Origin: Glaciecola sp964643575
GTDB lineage: Bacteria; Pseudomonadota; Gammaproteobacteria; Enterobacterales; Alteromonadaceae
DNA: 6,869 nucleotides
Reading direction: 5' to 3'
Assembly (NCBI GenBank): GCA_964643575.1
Contig: CAZXTD010000201.1
Coordinates: forward strand, 1-6,869
Under the pieces are notes generated by a model, which saw only the letters and a list, made by a program, of their open reading frames with translations, was not told the origin of the DNA and ran no database searches. Below are positions 1 to 5,875 of the stretch, one piece after another. The position numbers and the translations under genes are program-made. Every line of letters begins with the position of its first letter. Within the stretch, counting starts at the first letter, position 1.

Positions 1-72
1 ATAAATAGGAATCTTGATGATCGAATTAACCTACTGGCTAATTGCCGCACTAACCATTCCTGTTTTGGGTGC
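1..72. repeat. Left arm of a 72-bp inverted repeat (partner 483-554)
   Basis: Base p of this arm pairs with base 555-p of the partner. I find 71 of 72 positions complementary, the exception being C55 against A500. The arm holds the ribosome site AGGA (7-10), the start codon and about 18 codons of the NuoL/MrpA-like gene. Identity stops at base 73 (G, opposite G482). The repeat reaches the very first base of the window, so its true outer limit is unknown. It is a duplication of a coding start in opposite orientation, not a transposon end: no transposase or target duplication is visible. Confidence 0.97.
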
Positions 73-505
73 GCTGATAGTTTCGCAACTAGGCAAGCTT
101 GAAAACTTGCGCGAAACGGCAACTTTACTTACCGCTGCTTGTTTATTTGCGGTTAACATTTATTTGTACACGCAATTAGACAATGCTTCTCAAGCGGGCT
201 TTGTATTGGCAGAGCCTATAGCCGGCTTGTCCATTTCTTTTTCGGTCAATAGCTTTGGTGTGATGTTTGCGCTAATCGCGAGCGGCTTATGGATTGCCAC
301 CTCTATATATGCCATTGGCTATATGCGTGCGCACAAAGAAAATAACCAAACGCGCTTTTTTACCCTTTTTGCAGTCGCCATAGCCGGTGTTATGGCTGTT
401 GCCTATTCCGAAAACCTCTTTACACTATTTATATTCTATGAATTTTTAACCGTATCGACCTATCCATTAGTTACCCACTCAGGCACCCAAAACAGGAATA
501 GTTAG
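17..505 (+). CDS. NuoL/MrpA-like proton-conducting antiporter subunit, N-terminal fragment on a fold-back
   Basis: This encodes the N-terminal third of a membrane antiporter subunit of the NuoL/MrpA/MrpD family (proton-conducting transporter, Complex I-like). The segment YMRAHKENNQTRFFTLFA (about residues 102-119 from the ATG) and the later FIFYEFLTVSTYPLVTHSGT are typical of the family. The Glu in FYEFLT is the conserved membrane Glu of the fifth helix. ATG at 17 is preferred to TTG at 14 because AGGA at 7-10 lies six bases before it. Full-length homologues have roughly 500 residues or more; here native sequence ends near G157/T158 and the last residues QNRNS are read from the antisense of the gene's own 5' end. 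In the genome the gene most likely lies on the minus strand directly after mrpD, giving the operon its second large antiporter subunit. It is an incomplete gene in an artefactual or rearranged position, not a functional 160-residue protein. Confidence 0.75.
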   Translation: MIELTYWLIAALTIPVLGALIVSQLGKLENLRETATLLTAACLFAVNIYLYTQLDNASQAGFVLAEPIAGLSISFSVNSFGVMFALIASGLWIATSIYAIGYMRAHKENNQTRFFTLFAVAIAGVMAVAYSENLFTLFIFYEFLTVSTYPLVTHSGTQNRNS

Positions 506-538
506 TGCGGCAATTAGCCAGTAGGTTAATTCGATCAT
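479..538 (-). pseudogene. Native-position start of the NuoL/MrpA-like gene, broken after 19 codons
   Basis: Reading leftward from mrpD, a start codon lies 20 bases after the mrpD stop, with the ribosome site AGGA six bases before it. It encodes MIELTYWLIAALTIPVLGA and then meets TGA, because the sequence switches at 483 to antisense DNA. The same start on the plus strand (17 onward) stays open for over 150 codons, so this stub is the true operon position of the gene. The stop is produced by the junction and not by a point mutation. Confidence 0.8.
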
Positions 539-554
539 CAAGATTCCTATTTAT
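483..554. repeat. Right arm of the 72-bp inverted repeat (partner 1-72)
   Basis: This arm is the reverse complement of bases 1-72 with a single difference at A500. It ends at 554, four bases short of the mrpD stop codon. Its inner end overlaps a short microhomology, GCACCC at 483-488, shared by the native gene body and the antisense of its start. That is the likely join point of the fold-back. Confidence 0.97.
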
Positions 555-558
555 TTGG

Positions 559-2055
559 CTAAGCGCCGCTGAGCAGGGCTTTGGCTACAGATTGTGCCGA
601 TTCGAATGGCAAATCAGTATATAAGCCAAAATATATGCATGCTATTGCGCCAATCCACAGGGCTAAAGCCATACTTACCGGTGCTTTAGCGACGCTAATG
701 TCGCCGCTATTAACACCATGTATTACTATTTTACGTTTGCTATTAAAATACATTGCTTCGAGTATCTTCCATACATAGGCGATGGCCAAAACCGACCCAA
801 CTAGTATGGCGACAACGACTATCCATTTACCCTGGGCGATGGAGGCTTCTAGCAAATACCATTTAGTCACAAAGCCTACGGTACCAGGCACGCCAATTAG
901 GCTTAAGCCTCCTAAAACCATTGCGGCGAAGGTCCATGGCATGCTGCCGCCAAAGCCTCGTAATTCACTTAATAGCGTTGTATTCGCCCGATATAAAATA
1001 ATGCCAGCGCCCATAAACAGCGTGGCTTTTATAATGGCATGGTTAAATAAATGCAGGATTGAGGCGGTAATGCCAGTTTCGCTCAACAAAGAAATACCAA
1101 TGATAATATAGCCAATTTGCGCAACACTTGAGAAAGCTAACAAACGTTTAAGTTCTATTTGTTGCCATGCGCGATAAGACCCGTAAATAACACCAACACA
1201 GCCTAAGACCAAAAGAATTTGCGGTAATAACAATGCTTGCCAATAATCGATAGGGTAGAGGTCAAACAGCACGCGTAAAAGGGCGTAAATCGATACTTTA
1301 GTTGCCGTTGCTGATAAAAATATGCTGATAACCGAGGGAGCATGACTGTAGGCATTCGGCATCCAGCTATGGAGCGGGAATATAGCGGCTTTCAGGCCTA
1401 AACCTAATACAATAAAGATAAAGCCGGTCATGACCAACTGCATGTCTTCAAAGGTACTAAAACGCACCGCTATATCGGCAATGTTTAAACTACCCGACGC
1501 GGCAAACAAGAAACCCACACCAATCAAAAAGAAGGTCGCGCCTATGGTGCCTAAAATTAAGTAGGAGAAAGCAGCGGTAAGTGCACGTTTAGAGCGGCCC
1601 ATACTGATTAAGGCATAGCTTGATAGGGACGAAATTTCTAAAAATACAAATAAATTGAATATATCGCCCGTAAGCGCAATACCGAGCAAGCCCAAAAGGC
1701 AAAGCTGAAACGCTGCGTAAAATAAGCCGTAACTTTGTTTATGAATTTCTTTAGGTACGCTTTGTAACGCGTAAATAGAAGTGACCGTTGCAATAGCACT
1801 CACTATTAACGCCAAAAAAGCGTTAAGAGAATCTATTTTGTACTCAATGCCCCAAGGCGGACGCCAGCCTCCTAACTCATAAATAACGTGTTTTCCGTCG
1901 ATTACGTCAAACAAAATGATAAACGAAAGGACTAAGCAAGTACTCGATACAACAAGAGTGAGTAGCCAGCTAATAGTATGTGATTTAAATAAAGCGGTAA
2001 TGGGTGCGACAATTAGCGGGATTACCACTAATAATATGGTTAGCTGCTCAGTCAT
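559..2055 (-). CDS. mrpD: Na+/H+ antiporter subunit MrpD
   Basis: Large proton-translocating subunit of the Mrp complex, an integral inner-membrane protein homologous to NuoM/NuoN of Complex I. It is 498 residues, usual for MrpD, and almost wholly hydrophobic with about 14 predicted helices. Key charged residues of the proton path are present: E140 in FVFLEISSLSSYALI (fifth helix), K222 in GLGLKAAIFPLHSWMP followed by NAYSHAPS, K253 in ATKVSIYALLR, H335/H339 in HLFNHAIIKATLF, and K398 in GFVTKWYL. The pattern fits an active proton channel. The start overlaps the mrpC stop as ATGA, implying translational coupling. The stop is TAG, and the next antiporter gene would begin 20 bases further on the minus strand. 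MrpD and NuoN-like paralogues are hard to tell apart by eye, but the operon context favours MrpD. Confidence 0.96.
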   Translation of the reverse strand: MTEQLTILLVVIPLIVAPITALFKSHTISWLLTLVVSSTCLVLSFIILFDVIDGKHVIYELGGWRPPWGIEYKIDSLNAFLALIVSAIATVTSIYALQSVPKEIHKQSYGLFYAAFQLCLLGLLGIALTGDIFNLFVFLEISSLSSYALISMGRSKRALTAAFSYLILGTIGATFFLIGVGFLFAASGSLNIADIAVRFSTFEDMQLVMTGFIFIVLGLGLKAAIFPLHSWMPNAYSHAPSVISIFLSATATKVSIYALLRVLFDLYPIDYWQALLLPQILLVLGCVGVIYGSYRAWQQIELKRLLAFSSVAQIGYIIIGISLLSETGITASILHLFNHAIIKATLFMGAGIILYRANTTLLSELRGFGGSMPWTFAAMVLGGLSLIGVPGTVGFVTKWYLLEASIAQGKWIVVVAILVGSVLAIAYVWKILEAMYFNSKRKIVIHGVNSGDISVAKAPVSMALALWIGAIACIYFGLYTDLPFESAQSVAKALLSGA

Positions 2056-2411
2056 TCTTTGCTATCCATTTCGTGAATTTGATCTTCTTCAACGGTATCG
2101 TAAGCCTCTTTGATGCGGATTACTAAGGCAAAACCTAAGGCTGTGGTTGCTACGCCCACAACAATTGCCGTTAGCATAAGGACTTGAGGCAAAGGGTTTG
2201 AATAGATGGTAAATTTGGCGTCAACAATAGGTACTGTGCCGCCGGTAACTTTACCTAGGCTGACATAAAATAAAATGACGGCAGTCTGGAACACGGCCAA
2301 ACCTGCTAATTTCTTAATGAGATTAGAGCGACTTATCAAAGTATATAGCCCTACCATCATCACAGCAATAATGAGCCAATAATTGATATGTCCTAAAATA
2401 TACTCTGTCAT
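2052..2411 (-). CDS. mrpC: Na+/H+ antiporter subunit MrpC (NuoK-like)
   Basis: Small membrane subunit homologous to NuoK of Complex I and MbhG. It is 119 residues, normal for MrpC, with three predicted helices (about 10-27, 33-52 and 75-99). The diagnostic segment is at 72-100, reading NPLPQVLML then TAIVVGVATTALGFALVIRI, preceded by the cytoplasmic-loop motif SNLIKKLAGLAVFQTAV at 29-45. The acidic tail (EEDQIHEMDSKE) is probably cytoplasmic. It overlaps mrpB upstream and mrpD downstream by four bases each (ATGA). In the complex it would sit between MrpA/MrpD-type subunits and help form the ion path. Confidence 0.96.
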   Translation of the reverse strand: MTEYILGHINYWLIIAVMMVGLYTLISRSNLIKKLAGLAVFQTAVILFYVSLGKVTGGTVPIVDAKFTIYSNPLPQVLMLTAIVVGVATTALGFALVIRIKEAYDTVEEDQIHEMDSKE

Positions 2412-2830
2412 TCTGGTGCCACCCTTCTAGCAAAAGAGAAAAATAGCAAAATCATCACAGAGGCGACTGTTATGCCTACGCCAAGTTCGATGACAATAAT
2501 GCCAATGTGCTGTCCGGTTATTGGATTATCGGCTAGCACACTGTAGTTCAGAAAATTTCCGCCTAGTAGCATCGACATAACGCCCACGCCCGCATACAGT
2601 AATACACCAAGGCTAGCGCATACTTTTAGCGCTTGCTCTGGAATAACTTTTAATGCGGCATCTAAACCAAACGTGAGCGCATACAACAAAATAGAAGAAG
2701 AAAAAATTACGCCAGCCTGAAAGCCTCCGCCTGGGCTATAATCGCCATGAAACTGCACATACAATGCAAACAATATAATAACCGGCGACAACCACTTTGT
2801 TACCACACGTAAAATCAGATCATTTATCAT
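2408..2830 (-). CDS. mrpB: Na+/H+ antiporter subunit MrpB (MnhB domain)
   Basis: Membrane subunit of the Mrp antiporter, MnhB family, equivalent to MbhF. It is 140 residues, the usual length, with four predicted helices. The family signature HGDYSPGGGFQAG lies at 28-40 after the first helix, and HIGIIVIELGVGITVASVM lies at 108-126 with a membrane Glu (E115). The start ATG overlaps the end of the MbhD/MbhE gene by 11 bases, the longest overlap in the operon, so coupling is likely here too. The first codons MINDLILRVVTKWLSP match the family's N-terminus, supporting this start. Confidence 0.96.
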   Translation of the reverse strand: MINDLILRVVTKWLSPVIILFALYVQFHGDYSPGGGFQAGVIFSSSILLYALTFGLDAALKVIPEQALKVCASLGVLLYAGVGVMSMLLGGNFLNYSVLADNPITGQHIGIIVIELGVGITVASVMILLFFSFARRVAPE

Positions 2831-3386
2831 GTTTTACTCCATCTGCTTTGACGTGTATTTTTCGTCGTTGTCCTAACAGTAGCAATACGCCAATACCAGC
2901 GGTTAACACCACTGTGACTTCACCTAAAGTATCGAAGCCCCGATAACTTGCTAATACCGCTGTGACTAAGTTAGGTACGCCAGTTTCAGCTTGGCCTTGT
3001 TCAATAAAACGTTTTGCAATTTGTTGGTTGGGTGCACTTTCGTTATCGCCTAGCTCTGCTATGTCGTGGGTACCAAAAATGAGTAAAGCGCCCATAAGCG
3101 TGCAAATAATAAGAGGTGCAGCACGTTTTTTGCCGGTTGACGTGGCTTCGTGCCCATCTTTGATTGAGGCTAAGGTGACCAGCATTAAAACGGTTGAAAT
3201 ACCGGTACCAACAGCGGCTTCGGTAAAGGCAACGTCGTGTGCATCAAGCACAACAAATAGACCTGCTACTATCAGGCTGTAAAGTCCAAATAGCATGGCC
3301 ATTGCAAATAAGTGGCGAGTTTTTAGAACAGCTAAAGCCATCACCAATAGAAAAACGAGTAAAACCAGATTTAGCACTAAACTCAT
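2820..3386 (-). CDS. Stand-alone MbhD-MbhE (DUF4040) antiporter subunit, equivalent to the MrpA C-terminus
   Basis: A 188-residue membrane protein made of two domains that in Bacillus-type systems form the C-terminal part of MrpA or the N-terminal part of fused MrpB proteins. The MbhD/DUF4040 domain (1-77) has three helices and the signature FTEAAVGTGISTVLML at 54-69, with E56 in the conserved Glu position; it is NuoJ-like. A hydrophilic linker (78-92) leads to one helix (93-107), a soluble loop, and then an MbhE-like segment with SYRGFDTLGEVTVVLTAGIG at 147-166 followed by a helix and a basic tail. It lies between mrpG and mrpB with 4- and 11-base overlaps. Databases may call such proteins MrpB or DUF4040; the real MnhB-domain MrpB is the next gene. 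It likely contributes to the sodium path next to the MrpA-type subunit. Confidence 0.9.
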   Translation of the reverse strand: MSLVLNLVLLVFLLVMALAVLKTRHLFAMAMLFGLYSLIVAGLFVVLDAHDVAFTEAAVGTGISTVLMLVTLASIKDGHEATSTGKKRAAPLIICTLMGALLIFGTHDIAELGDNESAPNQQIAKRFIEQGQAETGVPNLVTAVLASYRGFDTLGEVTVVLTAGIGVLLLLGQRRKIHVKADGVKHDK

Positions 3387-3718
3387 GACTTTTCTCGCTC
3401 AGCAGATTGTACATGTATTTTTTGATTATGGCGCAAGCCCCATCGCCAAGCGTTATTAGCAAGGGCATAGGATGATGCTGGGCTAGTAAAAGCTAAAAAC
3501 ATAAATATAAGCACCAGCTTAGCAACAGAGGTATACGAGTCGGCTTGTAAAGCTAAGCCAAATAAAATAAGAAATGTGCACAGGGTATCGGTTACGCCAA
3601 CTGCGTGAAGCCTTGCGTAGGTGTCTGGTAACTTGACTATGCCGATGCCGCCAATTACGCCAAGCAAACACCCCAGGCCAATAAAGATAAAACTGATAAT
3701 CTCAAGTGCCATACTCAT
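3383..3718 (-). CDS. mrpG: Na+/H+ antiporter subunit MrpG
   Basis: Small membrane subunit of the PhaG/MnhG/YufB family. It is 111 residues with three predicted helices (about 6-28, 45-58 and 64-77). The signature KLPDTYARLHAVGVTDTL lies at 29-46, and the conserved TSPASSYALANNA at 78-90 follows the third helix. A basic tail is likely cytoplasmic. The ATGA overlap with mrpF and the ATGA overlap with the MbhD/MbhE gene tie it into the operon. MrpG has no known catalytic role of its own; family knowledge places it in the MrpE-F-G peripheral membrane part needed for stable assembly and sodium transport. Confidence 0.96.
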   Translation of the reverse strand: MSMALEIISFIFIGLGCLLGVIGGIGIVKLPDTYARLHAVGVTDTLCTFLILFGLALQADSYTSVAKLVLIFMFLAFTSPASSYALANNAWRWGLRHNQKIHVQSAEREKS

Positions 3719-4020
3719 GATTCATCTTCCTCTTTAATGATGTAGCTTTTGTTATTAGCGAAAAATTTACCCCGTTCAACTAGCCTAAGCGCAGCAATAA
3801 CCGCAACAAAGTTTAGTAGTGAATATAAGAGCGAAATATCAAGAAGGTCGTGCCGGCCAGTATAAAAAGCGTATACAGATACCAACAATACTGCCTTTGT
3901 ACCAAACATATTTACCGCCAAAATGCGGTCAAATACGCTAGGGCCAAGTAGGGCGCGGCACACTGCTAAAGCCATGGCTACCATAATGGCAACCGCAGCG
4001 ACTAAAAAATACATGGTCAT
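3715..4020 (-). CDS. mrpF: Na+/H+ antiporter subunit MrpF
   Basis: Small membrane subunit of the MrpF/PhaF family, 101 residues, three predicted helices. The signature GPSVFDRILAVNMFGTKAVL starts at residue 26, including the conserved Asp (D31) implicated in the ion path of the family. The third helix region has RHDLLDISLLYSLLNFVAVI from residue 56, with D58 and D61. A charged tail EEDES ends the protein. The start ATG overlaps the mrpE stop (ATGA). A second ATG two codons later is possible but lacks the overlap. Confidence 0.96.
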   Translation of the reverse strand: MTMYFLVAAVAIMVAMALAVCRALLGPSVFDRILAVNMFGTKAVLLVSVYAFYTGRHDLLDISLLYSLLNFVAVIAALRLVERGKFFANNKSYIIKEEDES

Positions 4021-4511
4021 GATTTAGGTAGCTCTACTTGTGAAACGGAGTATTGTTTTGGCATGATTTTCAGCATGTCGTCGTTGGCAAGGTCAGTCGC
4101 GCCTTGATTACTAATGGTATGTACAAGTAGCGTATCCTCTGAAAGCGCAATACTTGACGAGCCAGGAGTAAGGGTAATCGCATTTGCATACAATACTTTT
4201 GCAACCTCGCTCTCAAAAGGAATTGGAATACTTATGAAAGTAGATTCTACTGGGCGAATTCCTAAAATACGCAAGCTTACGTCAATGTTAGATTGCACCA
4301 CCTTAATTGCGAGCTTATACAAAAATTTGATGAAGCTCAGGGTAACGAAAAATGTGTAACGTTCTTGGTCAATCTTATACATCCTGCTTGTAATCCATAT
4401 AGAAAACAAAACAGATATGACACCAAAGGAAAGCATGAGTGGCTCAAACATTCCTGATAATAGTAACCAAGTGATGACCAATATGATGACTAATCTAACT
4501 TTATGATTCAC
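4017..4511 (-). CDS. mrpE: Na+/H+ antiporter subunit MrpE, first gene of the operon
   Basis: MrpE/MnhE/PhaE family, 164 residues, normal length. Two predicted helices (about 5-20 and 24-42) lie in the N-terminal third. A soluble C-terminal domain carries the family motif YANAITLTPGSSSIAL at 108-123 and LLVHTI at 128-133. The start codon is GTG at 4511, chosen because AAGGA (4518-4522) lies six bases upstream and the reading begins MNHKVRLVIILVITW like its relatives. It heads the operon, so its leader (4512-4660) would carry any operon-wide regulation. The stop overlaps mrpF as ATGA. Confidence 0.95.
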   Translation of the reverse strand: MNHKVRLVIILVITWLLLSGMFEPLMLSFGVISVLFSIWITSRMYKIDQERYTFFVTLSFIKFLYKLAIKVVQSNIDVSLRILGIRPVESTFISIPIPFESEVAKVLYANAITLTPGSSSIALSEDTLLVHTISNQGATDLANDDMLKIMPKQYSVSQVELPKS

Positions 4512-4563
4512 TTATTGTCCTTAGTTGTATGCCATTAGCGATTAACCAGTTATCACTAAAGGC

Positions 4564-4580
4564 TGAGCGAGGGAGGCTCA
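4564..4580 (-). other. Small hairpin in the mrp leader
   Basis: TGAGC (4564-4568) and GCTCA (4576-4580) form a perfect 5-bp stem with a 7-base purine/pyrimidine-biased loop. It lies about 40 bases before the mrpE ribosome site on the presumed leader RNA. It lacks a following U-run, so it is not an intrinsic terminator. Its function is unknown. Confidence 0.4.
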
Positions 4581-4610
4581 AATATTCTGTCTCTTGGGTG
4601 GCCGGTTTGC

Positions 4611-4640
4611 GATCCAAATAGGTCTTACCTTATTTGGATC
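4611..4640 (-). promoter_or_regulatory. Strong hairpin in the leader upstream of mrpE
   Basis: GATCCAAATA at 4611-4620 is repeated inverted and without mismatch at 4631-4640. On the minus strand a further three pairs (GGT with ACC) can form after one bulged A, leaving a 3-base loop. No U-run follows in the mrp direction, which argues against a terminator. On the plus strand a T7 run begins only 11 bases after the stem. It may be an operator-like palindrome or a leader structure for the mrp operon. Confidence 0.5.
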
Positions 4641-4657
4641 ACTAATTAACTTTTTTT

Positions 4658-4686
4658 AATCTAACAACTTGCTAACATGTTTACAA
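4658..4686 (-). promoter_or_regulatory. Candidate sigma-70 promoter of the mrp operon
   Basis: On the minus strand, TTGTAA (4681-4686) and TAGATT (4658-4663) are 17 bases apart. Each matches four of six consensus bases. Transcription would begin near 4650 and give a leader of roughly 140 bases containing the two hairpins at 4611-4640 and 4564-4580. The match is moderate, and a promoter nearer mrpE cannot be excluded. Confidence 0.3.
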
Positions 4687-4708
4687 TCTTATGTTGGATT
4701 TAAATCTT

Positions 4709-4721
4709 GCCCATGTCGGGC
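4709..4721 (-). terminator. Weak candidate terminator after galM
   Basis: Seven bases beyond the galM stop the minus strand has GCCC, a 5-base loop and GGGC, followed by the poorly U-rich AAGATTT. The 4-bp stem and broken U-run make this a weak intrinsic terminator at best. Read-through from galM into the mrp operon is therefore possible. Confidence 0.25.
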
Positions 4722-4728
4722 TTCCGGC

Positions 4729-5709
4729 CTAAAGCGCAGAAAATTGATACTTAATCGTTTTCGCATAATCTTTATTCGGGCCTACCCAGTCTGCTTCAAA
4801 GTTAGCTTGATTAACCGCATCAATTAACCCTTGGGCTTCTAATGCAATGCCTTGGTATTTTTTAGGTAAAAAATTGCCCGTATAGACTTGCATACCCGCT
4901 TGGTCACTATAAATGTCTAATGCCAATGCATTTTGTTTCGAAATTAAACGAGCATTATGAGCTTTGTTCATGACAAAGCATTCATCAAAGTCTCGGATAT
5001 TTATTTTACCTTCGAGTGTTTGCGGTTCTGTAAAGTCAAAATCGCTGCCGCGAGTGTCGGCAAAATTGCCTGTTGGTATGCTGTTTTTGTCCACGGGTAA
5101 GTATTGCTCTGCGAACACTTGCAGCTCGAGTTCGTGGATGCTTTTTTCGCCCAAGGTAAAGTAGGTGTGATTACACATATTGATAGGGCAATCTGCATCA
5201 CAGCTGGCAGCAAAATCGATAATCAAGGCATTCTGATTTGTCAGGGTGTAGGTTACTGATGCCGTTAAATTACCCGGAAAACCTTGGTCATTTGCCGGCG
5301 AAAATAGTGTAAAGGTTACGCTAGAAGTAGTCGCAGTCTCATCTGAACTTGCCATTGACCAAAAACGATGACTAAAGCTATTTGCCCCGCCATGAAGCAT
5401 ATTTTGCCCTTCATTCGCTTTTAATTGGATGTCCTTATTATTGTGGGTGAATTGTGCACCTGCAATTCTATTACTTACGCGTCCGCATGTGGCGCCCATG
5501 TATGCCGTATCTGATTTAATATCCTTATCGGTGGCATGATTCAGCGTAGTTTCAAATAGACGATTGGCCTTGTTCGGGACTTTAATTGATAAAATGCGAG
5601 CACCAAAATTACAAAGCGTGACTTGCATCAAATTGTCATTTGTTAGTGTGGTACGTTTAATCGTAGGGCTTTGTTTGCCGAGGGCGTTGTTTGGCTCGTT
5701 CGGTGGCAT
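4729..5709 (-). CDS. galM: Aldose 1-epimerase (galactose mutarotase)
   Basis: Interconverts alpha and beta anomers of galactose, glucose and related sugars in the cytoplasm, feeding beta-galactose hydrolysis products into the Leloir pathway. It is 326 residues, slightly short for the family. Active-site features are all visible: NRI at 80-82, NMLHGG with H106, the acid/base histidine H181 in CNHTYFTLG, D242 in the FDECF segment, YTGNFL from 276, and the catalytic base E291 in ALEAQGLIDAVN. An in-frame TAG lies five codons before the ATG, which fixes the upstream limit; no clear ribosome site precedes it, so translation may be modest. No other gal genes are adjacent. It sits alone between a terminated heat-shock gene and the mrp operon, so it is probably a single-gene unit. 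Specificity (galactose or another aldose) cannot be read from sequence. Confidence 0.93.
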   Translation of the reverse strand: MPPNEPNNALGKQSPTIKRTTLTNDNLMQVTLCNFGARILSIKVPNKANRLFETTLNHATDKDIKSDTAYMGATCGRVSNRIAGAQFTHNNKDIQLKANEGQNMLHGGANSFSHRFWSMASSDETATTSSVTFTLFSPANDQGFPGNLTASVTYTLTNQNALIIDFAASCDADCPINMCNHTYFTLGEKSIHELELQVFAEQYLPVDKNSIPTGNFADTRGSDFDFTEPQTLEGKINIRDFDECFVMNKAHNARLISKQNALALDIYSDQAGMQVYTGNFLPKKYQGIALEAQGLIDAVNQANFEADWVGPNKDYAKTIKYQFSAL

Positions 5710-5740
5710 ATTGTAGGTAATCTAATAAAAACAGAGTCTT

Positions 5741-5769
5741 AATATGCAATTGCTACGTTTATAAGGCAA
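5741..5769 (-). promoter_or_regulatory. Candidate sigma-70 promoter of galM
   Basis: On the minus strand TTGCCT (5764-5769) and CATATT (5741-5746) are separated by 17 bases, each matching four of six consensus bases. Transcription would start about 25 bases before the galM ATG. Its position just after the hsp20 terminator supports separate transcription of galM. Confidence 0.35.
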
Positions 5770-5809
5770 GTTTTTTATTAGTTTGCCCTTTGATTCTTTT
5801 GCTGACATA

Positions 5810-5835
5810 CAAAAAGGCGCCCATAAAGGACGCCT
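5810..5835 (-). terminator. Intrinsic terminator of the small heat-shock gene
   Basis: On the minus strand AGGCGTCC (5835-5828) pairs with GGGCGCCT (5822-5815) over eight positions, seven Watson-Crick and one G-U, around a 5-base loop TTTAT. The stem runs directly into TTTTTGT. It lies about 40 bases beyond the hsp20 stop and is a textbook Rho-independent terminator for that transcript. Confidence 0.88.
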
Positions 5836-5875
5836 CACACAATTTATTACTAGGGAGTTTGTATTCTATTTGCTT

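Noticed and set aside
1..554. An invertible DNA switch (phase-variable inversion) flanked by 72-bp inverted repeats
   Set aside because: Flipping 73-482 would give the same ORF on the other strand, because the stop after QNRNS is made at the arm junction in either orientation. Neither state yields a full-length protein, and no recombinase gene is near.
581..4359. Plus-strand ORFs of 65-109 codons antisense to the mrp genes
   Set aside because: They lie wholly within clear minus-strand genes, show no family motifs and have no ribosome sites; they are frame shadows.
4611..4640. Intrinsic terminator for galM at the strong palindrome
   Set aside because: In the galM direction the stem is followed by GCAAACC, with no U-run.
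5762..5790. Second terminator hairpin (GGCAA/TTGCC) between hsp20 and galM
   Set aside because: The stem is only 5 bp with a 13-base loop, has no following U-run, and overlaps the better-supported galM -35 box.
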